Part shown: in pieces, positions 53,801-64,000 of the stretch
How positions within the stretch are numbered: position 1 is the stretch's first letter
How the letters are laid out: each line of letters begins with the position of its first letter
DNA from: Isochrysis galbana
Taxonomy: Eukaryota; Haptophyta; Isochrysidales; Isochrysidaceae
NCBI GenBank assembly: GCA_018136815.1
Contig: CM030932.1
Coordinates: 4,812,407 to 4,876,406, forward strand
Length of the DNA: 64,000 bases
Reading direction: 5' to 3'
Made by a program: the position numbers and the translations under genes
The notes under the pieces: generated by a model
Told to the model about the DNA's origin: nothing
Database searches by the model: none
Seen by the model: only the letters and a program-made list of their open reading frames with translations

Positions 53801-56800
53801 CTGAGGTTTGGCTTTTCCCTCACCATCAAGGTACATCTCTGACGTGACGCGCCACTCGGGGGTGCCCTGGCTAATGGCGGGCGATTTAAACATCGATGCC
53901 ATCGCTGACCACCAGGTGCGAGCCTCACCAACCGTGATGAATGATTGGCTTTCCCCCCGTAGAGATAAAGAGTCACCAACCTGCGCACCGTACTTGATAC
54001 GAATTCGCCCCGTGTACCCGGTTTTCAGGTGGCAGACGCTTTTGGTTATTTATGCGATACCCTCCAGCACGAATCAGACGAGTACCGCACTATGATGGCC
54101 ATCCTGAATGGTGCTACTGGCGCGACTGCTGCCTCCGTCGGATATCCCACGTATCTCTTCCACGAGGGTCAATCCGGCGCGCCGTATTCCCGCGAGGGCG
54201 CATTCGGCTCCACTTTCGGAGGAGTGCGCGACTTGCTGAAGGAGGCATTCGGTCACCATCCATCGACGCGCCCGCCGAGGTTACAGTTCCCTCGAAAATT
54301 TTCCTACATCTTCAAGCATAAATACCCTCAGCGTCTAGATTATCTCTTCTTCTGCGACTCCGGGTGCGTCCGTCCGGGTGCCGCGCCTCTGACGCCGAAA
54401 CTTGTCCCCTTCTCAGTGGCACGGGACGGCCGCGCATCCTACAGCTACACGCACCTGTCCGACCACTATGGTATCGCCTCAACGCTGCGGATCGAGAATG
54501 ACTTCCTCTGGCGTGATGCGTCCGTCTCGTCCACTATTGACGCGTCGGCGTCCGCCGTCGGTGGCGACGACGGATCCGTTGCAGCTCCTCCGACTCGTCG
54601 TCGGGTAGATGACTCACGTATCATGACACTCCTCCGTGGCATGCTCGCTCATCTTGCGGCGACGCTCGACCAGATATTACTCTCAGTTTGGCAGCCCACC
54701 TTGCCCAGCTTTCGTGGGAGGCGAGGTTTTATATTGATCAGCGCCATTGGTGCGTCGGTCGCAGTCCTCGCTATTGCTGTACGCGCACTTAACACGTCTC
54801 TTCTCGCGCAACAATCCTACCGCGAGGTAGTCTTTTCCACCTCTCCCCCTCCCATATTTTCGTTGCATGATTTTGTTGTCACGACCCTCATTTTCGCTCT
54901 CCTCTTGAGCTCTTTGTCGGCCTGTTTCCCCCGTCACGAGCACGAACCTACCGATACGTCACGAGATGCACTGCGCCGCGCTGATGGACTCGTCGCCGGG
55001 TCGCCTTTACTAGCACCCTCCCCTTCTGCGAAATGCGTTGGTGCTCTTGCCACCTCTGGGTCCATTCCAACCGCCTCGCCCGCTTGTTCCAATTGGCGCG
55101 GCAGCAATAAGGCTGCAAGTGCTTCCCGCGCCTCTTCGCAAGTGCTGGTCGGAGGTGCTGGAGCTACTCTCTCACGTGCTCACAGTGGATCGCGCACCTC
55201 ATTATCTTCCCGGCTCTCTCTGTCCATCCTGTTGGACGAAAATTCGCGTAGCGCGCCCGATGCTGAGGCGATGCCCGTCGCCACTACGCAGTTGTGCAGG
55301 GCTTCTCATGAGGAAGAGGGCGCCAAACGAGGTTCGGAAGCTAGGATTGGCTCCAATGGCGGACGAGAGGGTGTGCATCCTTCAAAATGTTGGTCTGACG
55401 AGGTCCACATTACTGAGGTTCAAATAGATGGGGCCTCGACGTTGCTACCCGGAGTCAACACGCGCACTTCAGAGTCGGCAGGAGCCGAGGGCGCTGCGGC
55501 AAGGGGAACCAAGTTTTCATCGCTTGCGGGCCAACGTTCTGCTATTGAAGTTACCGCCACCGCCGGCCCGACCCGTGAGGATCGCGGCATCCTTGAGACC
55601 GACCAAGATGACAGTTGCGACGACTTATCGGTAATACACCGCTCGCCCTTGGCAGAGAGTGAGCTCGTGTGCGACGATGAGGAGCTTGGTGTGTCCACCA
55701 TGTACGAGGCACTACTTTCTGCGGTGTATCGGTTCGGCCATAGGCCATGCTTTGGCGTAAGACGACCGTTGCCCGAGGGCAGGTGCATATCTCTTCCCCA
55801 ACGATGTGCACCTGGGTTTTAGCTCGTTGGAACGTCGGGCCATCCGATGGAACCGAGCGCGGTGGCACAACTCTCAACCACACGCCCCTCTCAACTTCTC
55901 AGATATGGCGAGTATGTCTGGTCTAGCTACGACCATGTGTACCAACGCGTCTTGTCCATCGGCTCTGCCCTCCTCCGATTAGGCGTCGGGCGCGGCGAGG
56001 CTATTGGCTTGTTATGTGACAACTGTCCAGAATGGGTCCTTGTCGAGCAAGCCTGCCACGCATACGGGCTAGTCTCGGTACCCTTATGGTTCACGCTCGG
56101 CACGCAGTTCGCGCTTAAGCTACTACGCGATTCTGGAGTGGCCTGTGTGCTCTGTGGGGAAAGGTGGACAGGGGCTCTTCTCAAAATGGTTGCAGACGGT
56201 GATCTACCCCATCTTCGGATCATTTTGCAAAGGGAGGGGCTCAGGTGAGCGACTCTGCGGGAGCTAGGACTTCCCCGCCCACCCATCCATTCGGGTGAGC
56301 GTTAACCAAAGATGGTGACTCTGGATGCTTCACTTGCTTTGACACCTCACGGCATTCTGCAGGTATGAAGAACTCGTCTTGAAGGAGGAACTCGAGCAGG
56401 CCCGCCCTAGAGATGCGGGACCATTCCCAGCGAAACTGCACGATTTCGGCTTCGTGGAGCGGATGGGCGAGTGCGGTCGACTTCCTCCTCAGCCGCCAGC
56501 GGCCTCCGCGCTCGCCACCATTGTCTATCGCTGGCGTCTTGACGCGGAACCTGTTGGTGTTCGCCTTTCTCAAGCCAATCTAGTCGCCTCGATGTGTGCT
56601 TTGCGCATGGCAACGGCGCCGCTGTTGAATGAGACCGACGTGCACCTGTCCTACGTACCACTTGCGCATATATTTGAGCGGTCGATCATGCTGGGCTGCA
56701 TCGCCTCGGGGGCAGCCATCGGCTTTTATCATGGTAGACAAACTGATCTCCTCGACGACTTGAGGGTGGCCAAGCCTACCTTTTTCGTAGGATTGCCCGG

Positions 56801-58690
56801 GGCTTTCAGGCAAATGGTATCTTTATCCCATTTGCATCCCATCGAGTCGACTGCACGTCTGCGTGCTGGTGCCGAATGACCTCAACCTGATGTCCTTACA
56901 GCGCCTCGCCTCGGCCACCTCTTGCGCTGCGCAGGTTCGCAAATACGCTGCAATCCGTCGCGAATGGTCTTGGCCTTACCGCCTCTTCTTCGAATGGGCC
57001 TGGCGGCGCAAGAAACGCGCAATCGACTCAGGAGCGGTGCCCACCGGAGCTGCCTCATCTCAACCGCTCTTGGACCACTTCCTCTTCGGTACGGTCAAGA
57101 AATCATTGGGTGGGCGCCTTCGCTTTCTCATTGTTTGCGACCGCAATTTTGACAAGCAGGTAAGCACTGCCCTCAGTTGTCGTCCACCGCACGCACGGTA
57201 CCATTAGAATGTGTTTCCGTCCCTTTTGCATTCGGGTGGACACGGGATTCGACCATCCCTCGTGACCCGCATCACGCAGGTGCGCGATTTTCTTCAGGTG
57301 ACGCTCAACGCGCGAGTGCTAACGGCGTTTGGATTTCCGGAGGCCGGAGGTCTCGTTTCGATTCAACATGCCTCGTCGCCGTCGTCGCTTCCTCGTGCAC
57401 AGCCGGCGGGCCCGGTCAGTAATTGTACGGGACATCCGCTGCCATGCCACGAGCTGCGGCTCATACCTCTCGCCATCGGCAACGACACTGGTTGCCCGGA
57501 CGCCGGTGACGCAGACGAGGAGGGCGGCTCTCCGATGGCCTCAAGGCTAAGGGGCGTTGGAGAGCTCTGTCTACGCGGAGCCGCCACCTTCGAGGGATAC
57601 CACGGCAAGCCCCACCTCACTGCACAAGCCTACACAGCATCGGGTTGGCTCAAGACCGGCTATCTGTGCTCGTGGTATGGGAATGGCGAGCTACAGATTC
57701 ACGGCAAACGGAACGGATTCCTGCAACCGGAGGGTGGCGGATTCGTCTCGGCACAGAGGTTGGAGGCCATCTATGCGCACCGGTGCGATCTGGTGCACCA
57801 AATTTGGGTGACTTGCGATCCTGGAGGACCGCTATTGGCGGTTGTGGCACTCGATGCAGAGGCCGTCTTTCGATGGATGCAGGTGCGCTTACCACTACTT
57901 TCTATACTTGCGGTTGGAAATGGCCCTTTCCCACTGGCGTGTCGGTGTGTAGCACATTAAAACCTTCACCTTGCTAGGAGGAGAAAGGGCAGCAGTGGTG
58001 AAAGCCGGTGATTACTGAGGAGGCGCCGCGTCTTCTCCTGCCTATGCTGACTTGGATACGTTGCCTCGCCTCGTTGCCTATTGTTTGTCAAAAGCTTGCA
58101 TGCCACGAACTCCGATCCATGCGAAGGCCCCTAAGTGATGGGCCTCCACCATTGTCGCCCTCTCCTATTTCTGGCAGGCGGAGGGTCTTGATGTGCGGCG
58201 CACCGACGCCCATGGTGCCCGTGTGCGCCGTGCACTTCTGCAGCAACTACATGACGTGGCCACCGAGTGTGAGCTTTCGCCGTGGGAAGTGCTCAAGGAC
58301 GCGCATGTCGTCAAGACACTGGGGCAAGCTGATGGTGACTACCGCCGTTTGGCAACCCCAACGTTTGTACTACAGAGGGGACAGCTCCGTCGTCGCTATG
58401 AGAAGGAGCTGGCCAAGCTGAATGGTGGCAGAGGTGGCGTACCCCAACCCACTTCAGTCCTCACAGACTCCCATCTTCATGCGGGACGTCGCGCATCATG
58501 GGCTGCGGATGTTGCTGATGAGACGCTCAGCCCAGTCATACGTGAGGGTGTTGCATCCGAGCGAAGCGAGTCGCCACGCCATAGCCGCCTGGTACCCCAT
58601 TCCCAACGAATGAAGAGCTCCGAAGAGCCGGGAGGTGGCCAAGGCGAAGACGGAAGAGCAGAGGGACTGCAGACGGATGGTGGAGTCTAG
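50836..58690 (+). CDS. Nudix-neutral sphingomyelinase-acyl-CoA synthetase-like fusion protein, 12 exons
   Basis: Exons: 50836-51870, 52104-52895, 53079-53214, 53309-53421, 53592-53704, 53831-53915, 54029-55782, 55903-56244, 56363-56816, 56902-57159, 57280-57882, 58178-58690; all joins keep frame, giving about 2,065 residues. Residues about 138-330 are Nudix-like (GEWHFPGGAK, RELQEEFLGG, with REx2EE kept but the upstream box Glu missing). Residues about 555-930 form a neutral sphingomyelinase-type DNase I-fold phosphodiesterase with all signature residues: SYNLN, LLLQEVF (Glu), GLVIASK, NTHLQA, GDLNIDA, RLDYLFF, SDHYG. Two hydrophobic helices (about 991-1012, 1040-1058) follow, as in nSMase1. 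Residues about 1316-1980 align end to end with long-chain acyl-CoA synthetase (MYEALL, NCPEWVLVEQ, YVPLAHIFER, GGRLRF, LATPTFVLQR), but the ATP-binding motifs are degraded. The nSMase-synthetase link is within exon 54029-55782. The Nudix link needs intron 51871-52103; otherwise a stop at 51960 would end a separate Nudix protein. One intron (53422-53591) appears GC-AG. Confidence 0.75.
51871..52103 (+). other. Intron deciding whether Nudix and sphingomyelinase are one protein
   Basis: Donor CGTCAG|GTGAGC and acceptor CCCTGCAG|ATA are both strong. Splicing joins LYWRQ to IPIDTIHLLRELQSLGTIAA in frame (phase 0). That helical continuation resembles the C-terminal extension of some larger Nudix proteins. 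Without splicing, translation runs 30 more low-complexity codons to a stop at 51960, and the sphingomyelinase would need its own start (first in-frame ATG 52260). Confidence 0.6.
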
Positions 58691-59225
58691 CGAAGGTGGA
58701 GTTGCTTTCCCCGCTGAAATGAAGTACTTTCACCGTGCGTGAGGTATGCGGTTTTGTGGGCACGTACTACGGCCACTACATGGCACGTTAATACGTCAAT
58801 AAATGTCAGAAAAGGACCACTAACCGGCTTTTTTTGCGAGCAAACACACCTTTGCACTGCTTGTATATAACGATATATACGCCCGCATCCTCACAAGTAC
58901 TGCTAAGTTTAGGCACATTAGGCACTGCTAGGTCACATGGGGGATACCTATGCGTTAAAAGAACACATCTGAAGATTCTGGGCTACACACCTACTAGTCC
59001 CGGGTCTTCCCGTCACTTATGAACACCGCCCTTATCTTCCCTCCCTCCACATCGTTCCCTTCCCCCCTTTCGTTCCTTTTTCTTCGGTTTCCGGGGTCCG
59101 GCCTCGGTGCGCTACCTAGGGCCTGGTTCGGAGTGTGGGTTTGGGCAGGCCTTTTGATCCGTATTTCTGTTCCGCGTGCCCGCTTAGGCTCGTGTTGGGC
59201 GTGGGATACCTATTATTATAAGTAG
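58691..59225. repeat. Intergenic with inverted LINE tail
   Basis: 58960-59150 carries AACACATCTGAAGATTCTGGGCTACACACCTACTAG through CTTCGGTTTCCGGGGTCCGG, the reverse complement of the LINE 3' tail at 34610-34800. 58691-58950 is gene-free and contains the presumed 3' UTR of the fusion gene. Confidence 0.6.
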
Positions 59226-60310
59226 GGGACAAATGGGGCGCTCTACGCCTTCCTCACCAGCAACTAACTTTATAGTTGGTCGCCATGGAGCGCGCCGCCG
59301 CTCCCCTCCTCTCCTTCGGGTCCCCCGCCGCGGGCGCCCCCCAGCACCCATGGAGCTGTCGCTGGCGAAGCGACCGCGTCCACCCGCAGAGGCCGAGCAG
59401 GTGAGTGTGACCCCGGTCGCGCCACACGGCCCGTGGCCCCGGCCACACCAGCCACAGCAGCCATGCTGGCCCACCTCATGGTGGGCCACAAGCTGTGGAG
59501 GACAGAGAGCCAGCACCACCAGAGACGAACCACCCAGCCATCAGGCATGCCTTATGGCAGAGGCCTCTCCCACCCTGGAGACGGCCGCGCTGCCCCGGCA
59601 GCGCGGCCCGAGACCGGGTGGCCCTTATGGGCACAAATCCAACAACAACATCAAGATGCACAATGACACAGATCCACCAACACTGCAACACGAGACCACA
59701 CTGAAGGAAAGCTGCTGGGATGTGTCTTGGGACACTCACCATACTCCTCTACCAATTGCTCGCCCGGACCCGCCCTCGGCCTCACCACTCCCGACCGCCC
59801 CTGCCATGCAGGAGCCACCCTCGGATGAAGAACATGGCTACACAGAGTCGGACGCAACGTACGAATTGTCCTTCCACCAGGAGGGAGACTACACCTTCCT
59901 GGACCCATGGGGGGGCACGAGCTCCCCCCTCTCTCCACTCCTACCCTGCCGTGGGGGAGGCGGAACCACTCACCCTCCTGGCACGCCTTATGGCTGCTGC
60001 CAGGGGCACACTGCCTTGCTTATTGCTTACGCCACTCTCCTCCCCACAGGCTCGCCTCATTCGCGCAACCTGGCCCGGCGTGGCCAGCCCATCGCTCCAA
60101 CCCCTCCTCCCCCCCTGGTCGACAGCGGCAGAAAGGTGCAGGTGCAGCAAGGGAGCAAGGGGGCCATTGGTGCTCAAGAGCGCCAGCAAGGGAGGAGCAG
60201 GAGCAGGGCAGGCAAGGGCTCAGACCGAGCCCCCTTTGCCCCCTGAGCTGGCGCTCCCAGAAGCTTCTAGGGGGCGCCAGCAGGCAGCTGCGGGCCGTCC
60301 GCGGGGCAGC
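59205..60310 (+). repeat. Interspersed repeat R40, second copy, with appended fragments
   Basis: Starts TATTATTATAAGTAGGGGACAAATGGGGCG (compare 31713), then matches 40386-41010 from AACTAACTTTATAGTTGG. After about 59910 it switches to CCATGGGGGGGCACGAGC, the 3' block of the 20622 element (compare 21300-21350 inverted), showing a composite. An open frame of 337 codons passes through but changes identity at the block boundary, so I do not call a gene. Confidence 0.6.
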
Positions 60311-61068
60311 TGAGGCAGGTTTCTCTATGTTTTTCCACGTCTCTAGAAATCTCTCCCGCGGGATATATTCGCCACGGAAGTGTATGTGTATGTATCGTTG
60401 TTTTCTAAGTGTAGGTGTGAAGCTCCAGTAGGAGTAGGATGTCCACCTTAGCTTTCCTCGCTTGGGCGAGCACCGAACCTAGGGCCCCGTGCCGTTTATG
60501 TGCTGTGAGTGGATGGGCGCGAGGCTTGAGGCTTGCCGACATGCTAGACACCTCAACCGACTAGGAGTATGAAATGAAGACCCCAGTGTAGCAAAGAATT
60601 TGGATCCGTACTGATAGGGTACTAAAGTACAATACCTATGTACCGGAGGGGGCTCGGTACTCAGATACCGCGCGGGAGGCCCGGCCCGACGGCCCACTCT
60701 ATCTTCATAAAATTTCGGTGTACATATGCATGCAATTCCGAGGGCTCCAACCAAAGAGGATGGGGGGCCTGTGTGCCTTCAAATGCTAAGACGCAAAATC
60801 CCTATGGGGAGGGGGGTTGGGGTTGCTAGGGGGGATGAGGGCATGCTCTATGGCAAGGTGGCACAGAGGTCGTGCGATGCATCAAATCACCCGACGCGTC
60901 CCTCTAGCGAGTTGAGATGCGGCGCGGCGGATGGAACACGGCTGAAGGGCTCTCCTTATATATATGCACATTGAACGAAAATGCATATAGTCTCCGAGTC
61001 AATCTGCGTTCGCACGGCCTACCCTTGTGGCACCTGTGATCGTTCTCCAGACGCGCCCCTTCCACGCC
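60311..61068. other. Intergenic, no gene seen
   Basis: No domain-bearing frame and no clear repeat family. Holds the presumed 3' flank of the minus-strand gene ending at 61069. Confidence 0.4.
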
Positions 61069-64000
61069 TCAATCCTCTTGTAGAAGCTCGTGAACCCGGG
61101 TGCGAATGAATTCGTACTCCTCCTTCAACTCAGCACGGTGCGGGTCACCGGCACGATGTCCGGCGTCGGAGCGAATCGGTGCGAGAATAGCGCGCTCGCC
61201 TAGTACGGCTGCTTCCCTTTGCGCCTGCACATATAGCCGTGGGAAAGATATCCTCAGTCAGTGGCGGTGAGAAGGATAGCAACCTTGTGTGTCGGATGAT
61301 ACGCAGGGCATATCTTGCACGGTGAATTGCACAGACCATGCTTTTACCTCAGTCACCGTGAAATAGCGGTCCGTATCGCAAGGCATGAGTAGGACCTTGG
61401 CGTGTACCCGACGAAGAGCAAGATCAAGGTCGCCACCAGCCAGCCTTGCGACGTCGGCTTCCCGCCACGTGTGAATCTACGCGGCGCGAGTCAAGATGTG
61501 GTCAAGCGCCTAGGCGACAGACGCCGGCTATGTTGATCACGGAATTATACGTCGATGGCCCTGGCGCCGAGGGCTAACGCCAGGATATTTCTACAGCTCT
61601 ACGCCACGCTGAGGGGTCACAGACTTGCCCTCGATGGGCAAAGCCATTGCGAGGCCTTCTCAAAAAGTAATCGCCGAAGCGAGCACAGGAGGGCATCGTG
61701 ACTAGGGTGGTGGTGGCCACGCGTATGGTATGAAAGGTTGCTCACTTGTGAAAGCAGGTCATCGGCGTCGCATTCGGAAAAGGCTCGGATGTATGAGCGT
61801 TCAAGGAAGTCGGACGCTGAAGCAAAGCCTGCTTTGGCATAGCCGCGGTTGAGGTACCATTCGGCGCCAACGCCCCATCCAGCGTAGATGGCTCCAAACG
61901 CCTCCAAGCCTTTCTGTGGACGGCGCGTGAAGCGGCCGATGCGCTCATCCCACGCGGCGTCCGCCTGCAGTGAAGTGTCGCCGCGGGGCGGGAGGCGGTC
62001 GATGAGGACTGAAAGCGTTTCGCAGGTGGCCTTGACGGAAGAGGGAGCTTAGCAGCGGGCGAGATGCTCTCAACCCGCCGATTGGCTGGGCCGAGATGAG
62101 GCGGGCAGAACTCGCCTTGAGCGCAGCCTCGAGCGATCGCAAGAAGATGTGGTTGACGTCGCCGCACCTCGATGCTCCGCACACTGCTGCCACACGGGCT
62201 ACCTCATTTGGATGCGCTACAGCCCACTCAAATGCTTGCAGTGCGCCCATCGAATATCCATACACAAGGGCGAGTGGAGGAGACGCGCGCAGCTTCTGTT
62301 GCCGTGGAGCCGGTGGGTCATTCTTGCCATTTTCTTCTGCTAGCACACCCAGACGGATGAGGAGCTGCCGCTGTGCACGCACATTGTCGCCCACAGTAAT
62401 GCGGGGTGGAGATGTAGCAGAGGAGAAGTTTGGGTTATTTCCGGACTCATCGACTGCGGCGGCGAGCGTGGACGGAGAGGCAGAGACACCATTACCCAGC
62501 ATGTTGGTCACGATCACGGTATAAAGGTTGGTGTTAAGAGTACGGCCAGGACCAATGTTGTATTCGAGCTCGTCGTGAACTGCATCGAAAGAAGTAGGGT
62601 GCAAAATAACCCCGCGAGGGGCAGATCCCACTGGTGGACCGTGGACCTGCACAAGGCGCATCATGGCATGCCACAAACGGAAAGATGAGCGATTCGGCTG
62701 CACACGAGCGTGCACTCGCAAACGTTATGGCCACTAGAGATGGATGTGCGGGCCCACGGCATCGGGCGGTCGACATGCACCTTGTAAGCCAGAGCTGCAC
62801 TCGGGGGGAGGATGGCTCCGCATTGGAGAACAAAGCCTTCAAGAGGAAAGCGTTGCAGCATCCCGTCGCGAAGTGCACGTCGAGCCGCCGCAGAGCCGCG
62901 CGAGGAGGACTCAGCGCGCCCAGCCGTCAAATCGCATGCTAGGTCAGTCTTGTCGCGATCTGCACGCCCGTCTTGCCATGAGCGAGGCTTGAATCCGAGG
63001 CGTGCCTCTGCTTTCGCAGCAGAGAGAGGTGACGCGTTACCAGCCATTGGGGTTCGCAGGATGGGGTTGGTAATATCAAGGACAGAGGCCAGCAGTGGCA
63101 AAGTCGGCTCGGCATAGCGGCTATCCGGAGCGCAGATAAGGTAAGCTTCGTGCTGTCCAGCTGCGGCTGCCTCGGGCTTGAGTACAGCCGCCACCTGCCG
63201 CGAGGTTTGGAAAATCAGTTTGGACGTAAAGTTGTAATGGGCAGCAGCTACGTGCGTGATGGCCAGAGGGAGGCCAACCTAGTGGCACACGGCATCAGAT
63301 CGGCCAGACACTCACATGTGCGTCGATCACGTCATCTTCATGCGTATACGCCCAGAGCACCATGGTAGGCGGCTGCTCGCGGGTGGGGGCGGTCCATGGC
63401 AGCTCGCCAAACTTCTCGCGCTTAACAATGTTGGTGAATCGGAGGGATACAAAGGAGGTGTTCGTGGCCGTCCGCGCCGCGCACTCGAGGACCTCCTCGC
63501 CCACAAGCTTAGATAAGCCGTACGTCTCATGGGGCATGGCGCCATGCGCCTCGTCCACCGGCAAATAGCGCGGCCTAAAGGCCTGAGGTCCATGCGCAGC
63601 ATGCGAGTAGCCCATCGCAAAGGCAGACGACGAGAAGACGAATCGCTTCGCCCCCGCGCCCACCGCCGCATCGCAGACTGCGGCAGTGGAAGCGACATTG
63701 TCTCGCAGCAGCACGGCAGGCGGCGCCTTTTCAAGAATGATCTGGGGCTGTGCGGCGGAGCCCGAAGCAGCGACGGCCGGTGGCGGTGTCTCCGAAGGCC
63801 CCGGCCATGCCGCACAGTGCACGACAGCGGAGACTCCAGCCATGGCGGAGGCGAGTGCGTGTGTTGCGTTGGCGTCTCCTGCAGCGGCGGCGATCAGGTC
63901 GACCTGCACGAAAAGGTCGCATCCCTCTCCAAGCAGCCCCGCAGGTGCCGGCTGCACATCGAGGCCCACCACGCGGTGTCCCATCCGCCGGAGGGCCGCA
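61069..64000 (-). CDS. NAD-dependent epimerase/dehydratase fused to MetX-like acyltransferase, six exons, 5' end outside window
   Basis: Exons (minus): 64000-63316, 63194-62781, 62646-62116, 61964-61746, 61476-61348, 61224-61069, all phase 0; about 710 residues in the window. The N-terminal part is an extended SDR: RRMGHRVVGLDV after the missing GxxGxxG, VSAVVHCAA, VFSSSAFAMG, YGLSKLVGEE (Tyr-x3-Lys), EDDVIDAH, LGFKPRSW. The second half resembles homoserine O-acetyltransferase (MetX): ALAYKVHG, DELEYNIGPGRTL, NMLGNGVSASPS, GYSMGALQAFEWA (nucleophile Ser), CDTDRYFT (Asp) and DAGHRAGDP (His). The domain boundary is inside exon 63194-62781, so the fusion does not depend on splice prediction. Family members acylate hydroxyl groups via acyl-Ser; substrate here unknown. 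SDR folds often act on nucleotide sugars or steroids, so combined action on one hydroxylated metabolite is possible. Intron 62115-61965 has a GC donor (AAG|GCGAGT). Confidence 0.75.

Noticed and set aside
59233-60246. 337-codon plus-strand ORF as a host gene
   Set aside because: It spans the boundary between two different repeat families, and its paralogue at 40392 changes frame relative to it.

Overview
This window is nuclear DNA from a unicellular eukaryote. Protein genes are split by short spliceosomal introns (85-661 bp, mostly GT-AG, two apparent GC-AG), genes lie far apart on both strands with no operons, and repeats fill most of the space: (GA)n tracts up to about 470 bp, minisatellites, LINE, copia, hAT and TIR-element remnants. 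One gene (YbaB/EbfC family) starts with a signal-peptide-like leader that would fit import into a secondary plastid. A GC-rich alga with a secondary plastid, such as a haptophyte or pelagophyte-like stramenopile, is my best guess; the taxonomy is inference. One 100-base run of N (48001-48100) marks an assembly gap.

Layout: 1-4.4 kb, transposon debris (LINE tail pieces, a chromodomain/BED reading frame facing an antisense hAT transposase end). 4.8-6.5 kb, an intact ArsJ-family transporter. 6.5-10.3 kb, repeats, a 28-bp minisatellite and a small TIR element. 10.6-15.8 kb, an eight-exon M16 metalloprotease of nardilysin/insulysin type. 15.8-18.4 kb, mainly intergenic repeats. 18.5-19.4 kb (minus), a MED7-like Mediator subunit with a (CT)n-filled intron. 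19.9-23.4 kb (minus), a decayed copia retrotransposon split by a 751-bp insertion with a 17-bp target duplication. 24.4-25.1 kb, a MaoC-type dehydratase. 25.6-30 kb, repeats, including a 1.7-kb fold-back element with an AT-rich core. 30.5-31.4 kb (minus), a divergent MTHFR-like protein. 32.4-34.8 kb, a DNA methyltransferase-like element gene cut by a LINE tail. 35.6-36.7 kb, a seven-helix receptor-like protein. 39.0-39.7 kb, the YbaB-like gene. 43.5-44.7 kb (minus), a membrane-anchored short-chain dehydrogenase. 45-50.6 kb, repeats, an IS5-like TIR element and a propeller-like gene relic next to the assembly gap.

Two multidomain genes are the highlights. At 50.8-58.7 kb, twelve exons splice in frame into a predicted protein of about 2,065 residues joining a Nudix-like domain, a neutral sphingomyelinase-type phosphodiesterase with an intact active site, two membrane helices, and a complete-length long-chain acyl-CoA synthetase-like domain whose ATP-binding and catalytic motifs are degraded. 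The sphingomyelinase-synthetase junction lies inside one uninterrupted exon. At 61.1-64.0 kb (minus, running off the window), an NAD-dependent epimerase/dehydratase is fused in one exon to a MetX-like alpha/beta-hydrolase acyltransferase with an intact Ser-Asp-His triad.

The genes do not form an evident pathway. The sphingomyelinase-synthetase fusion does suggest coupling of sphingolipid breakdown to fatty acyl handling at a membrane.
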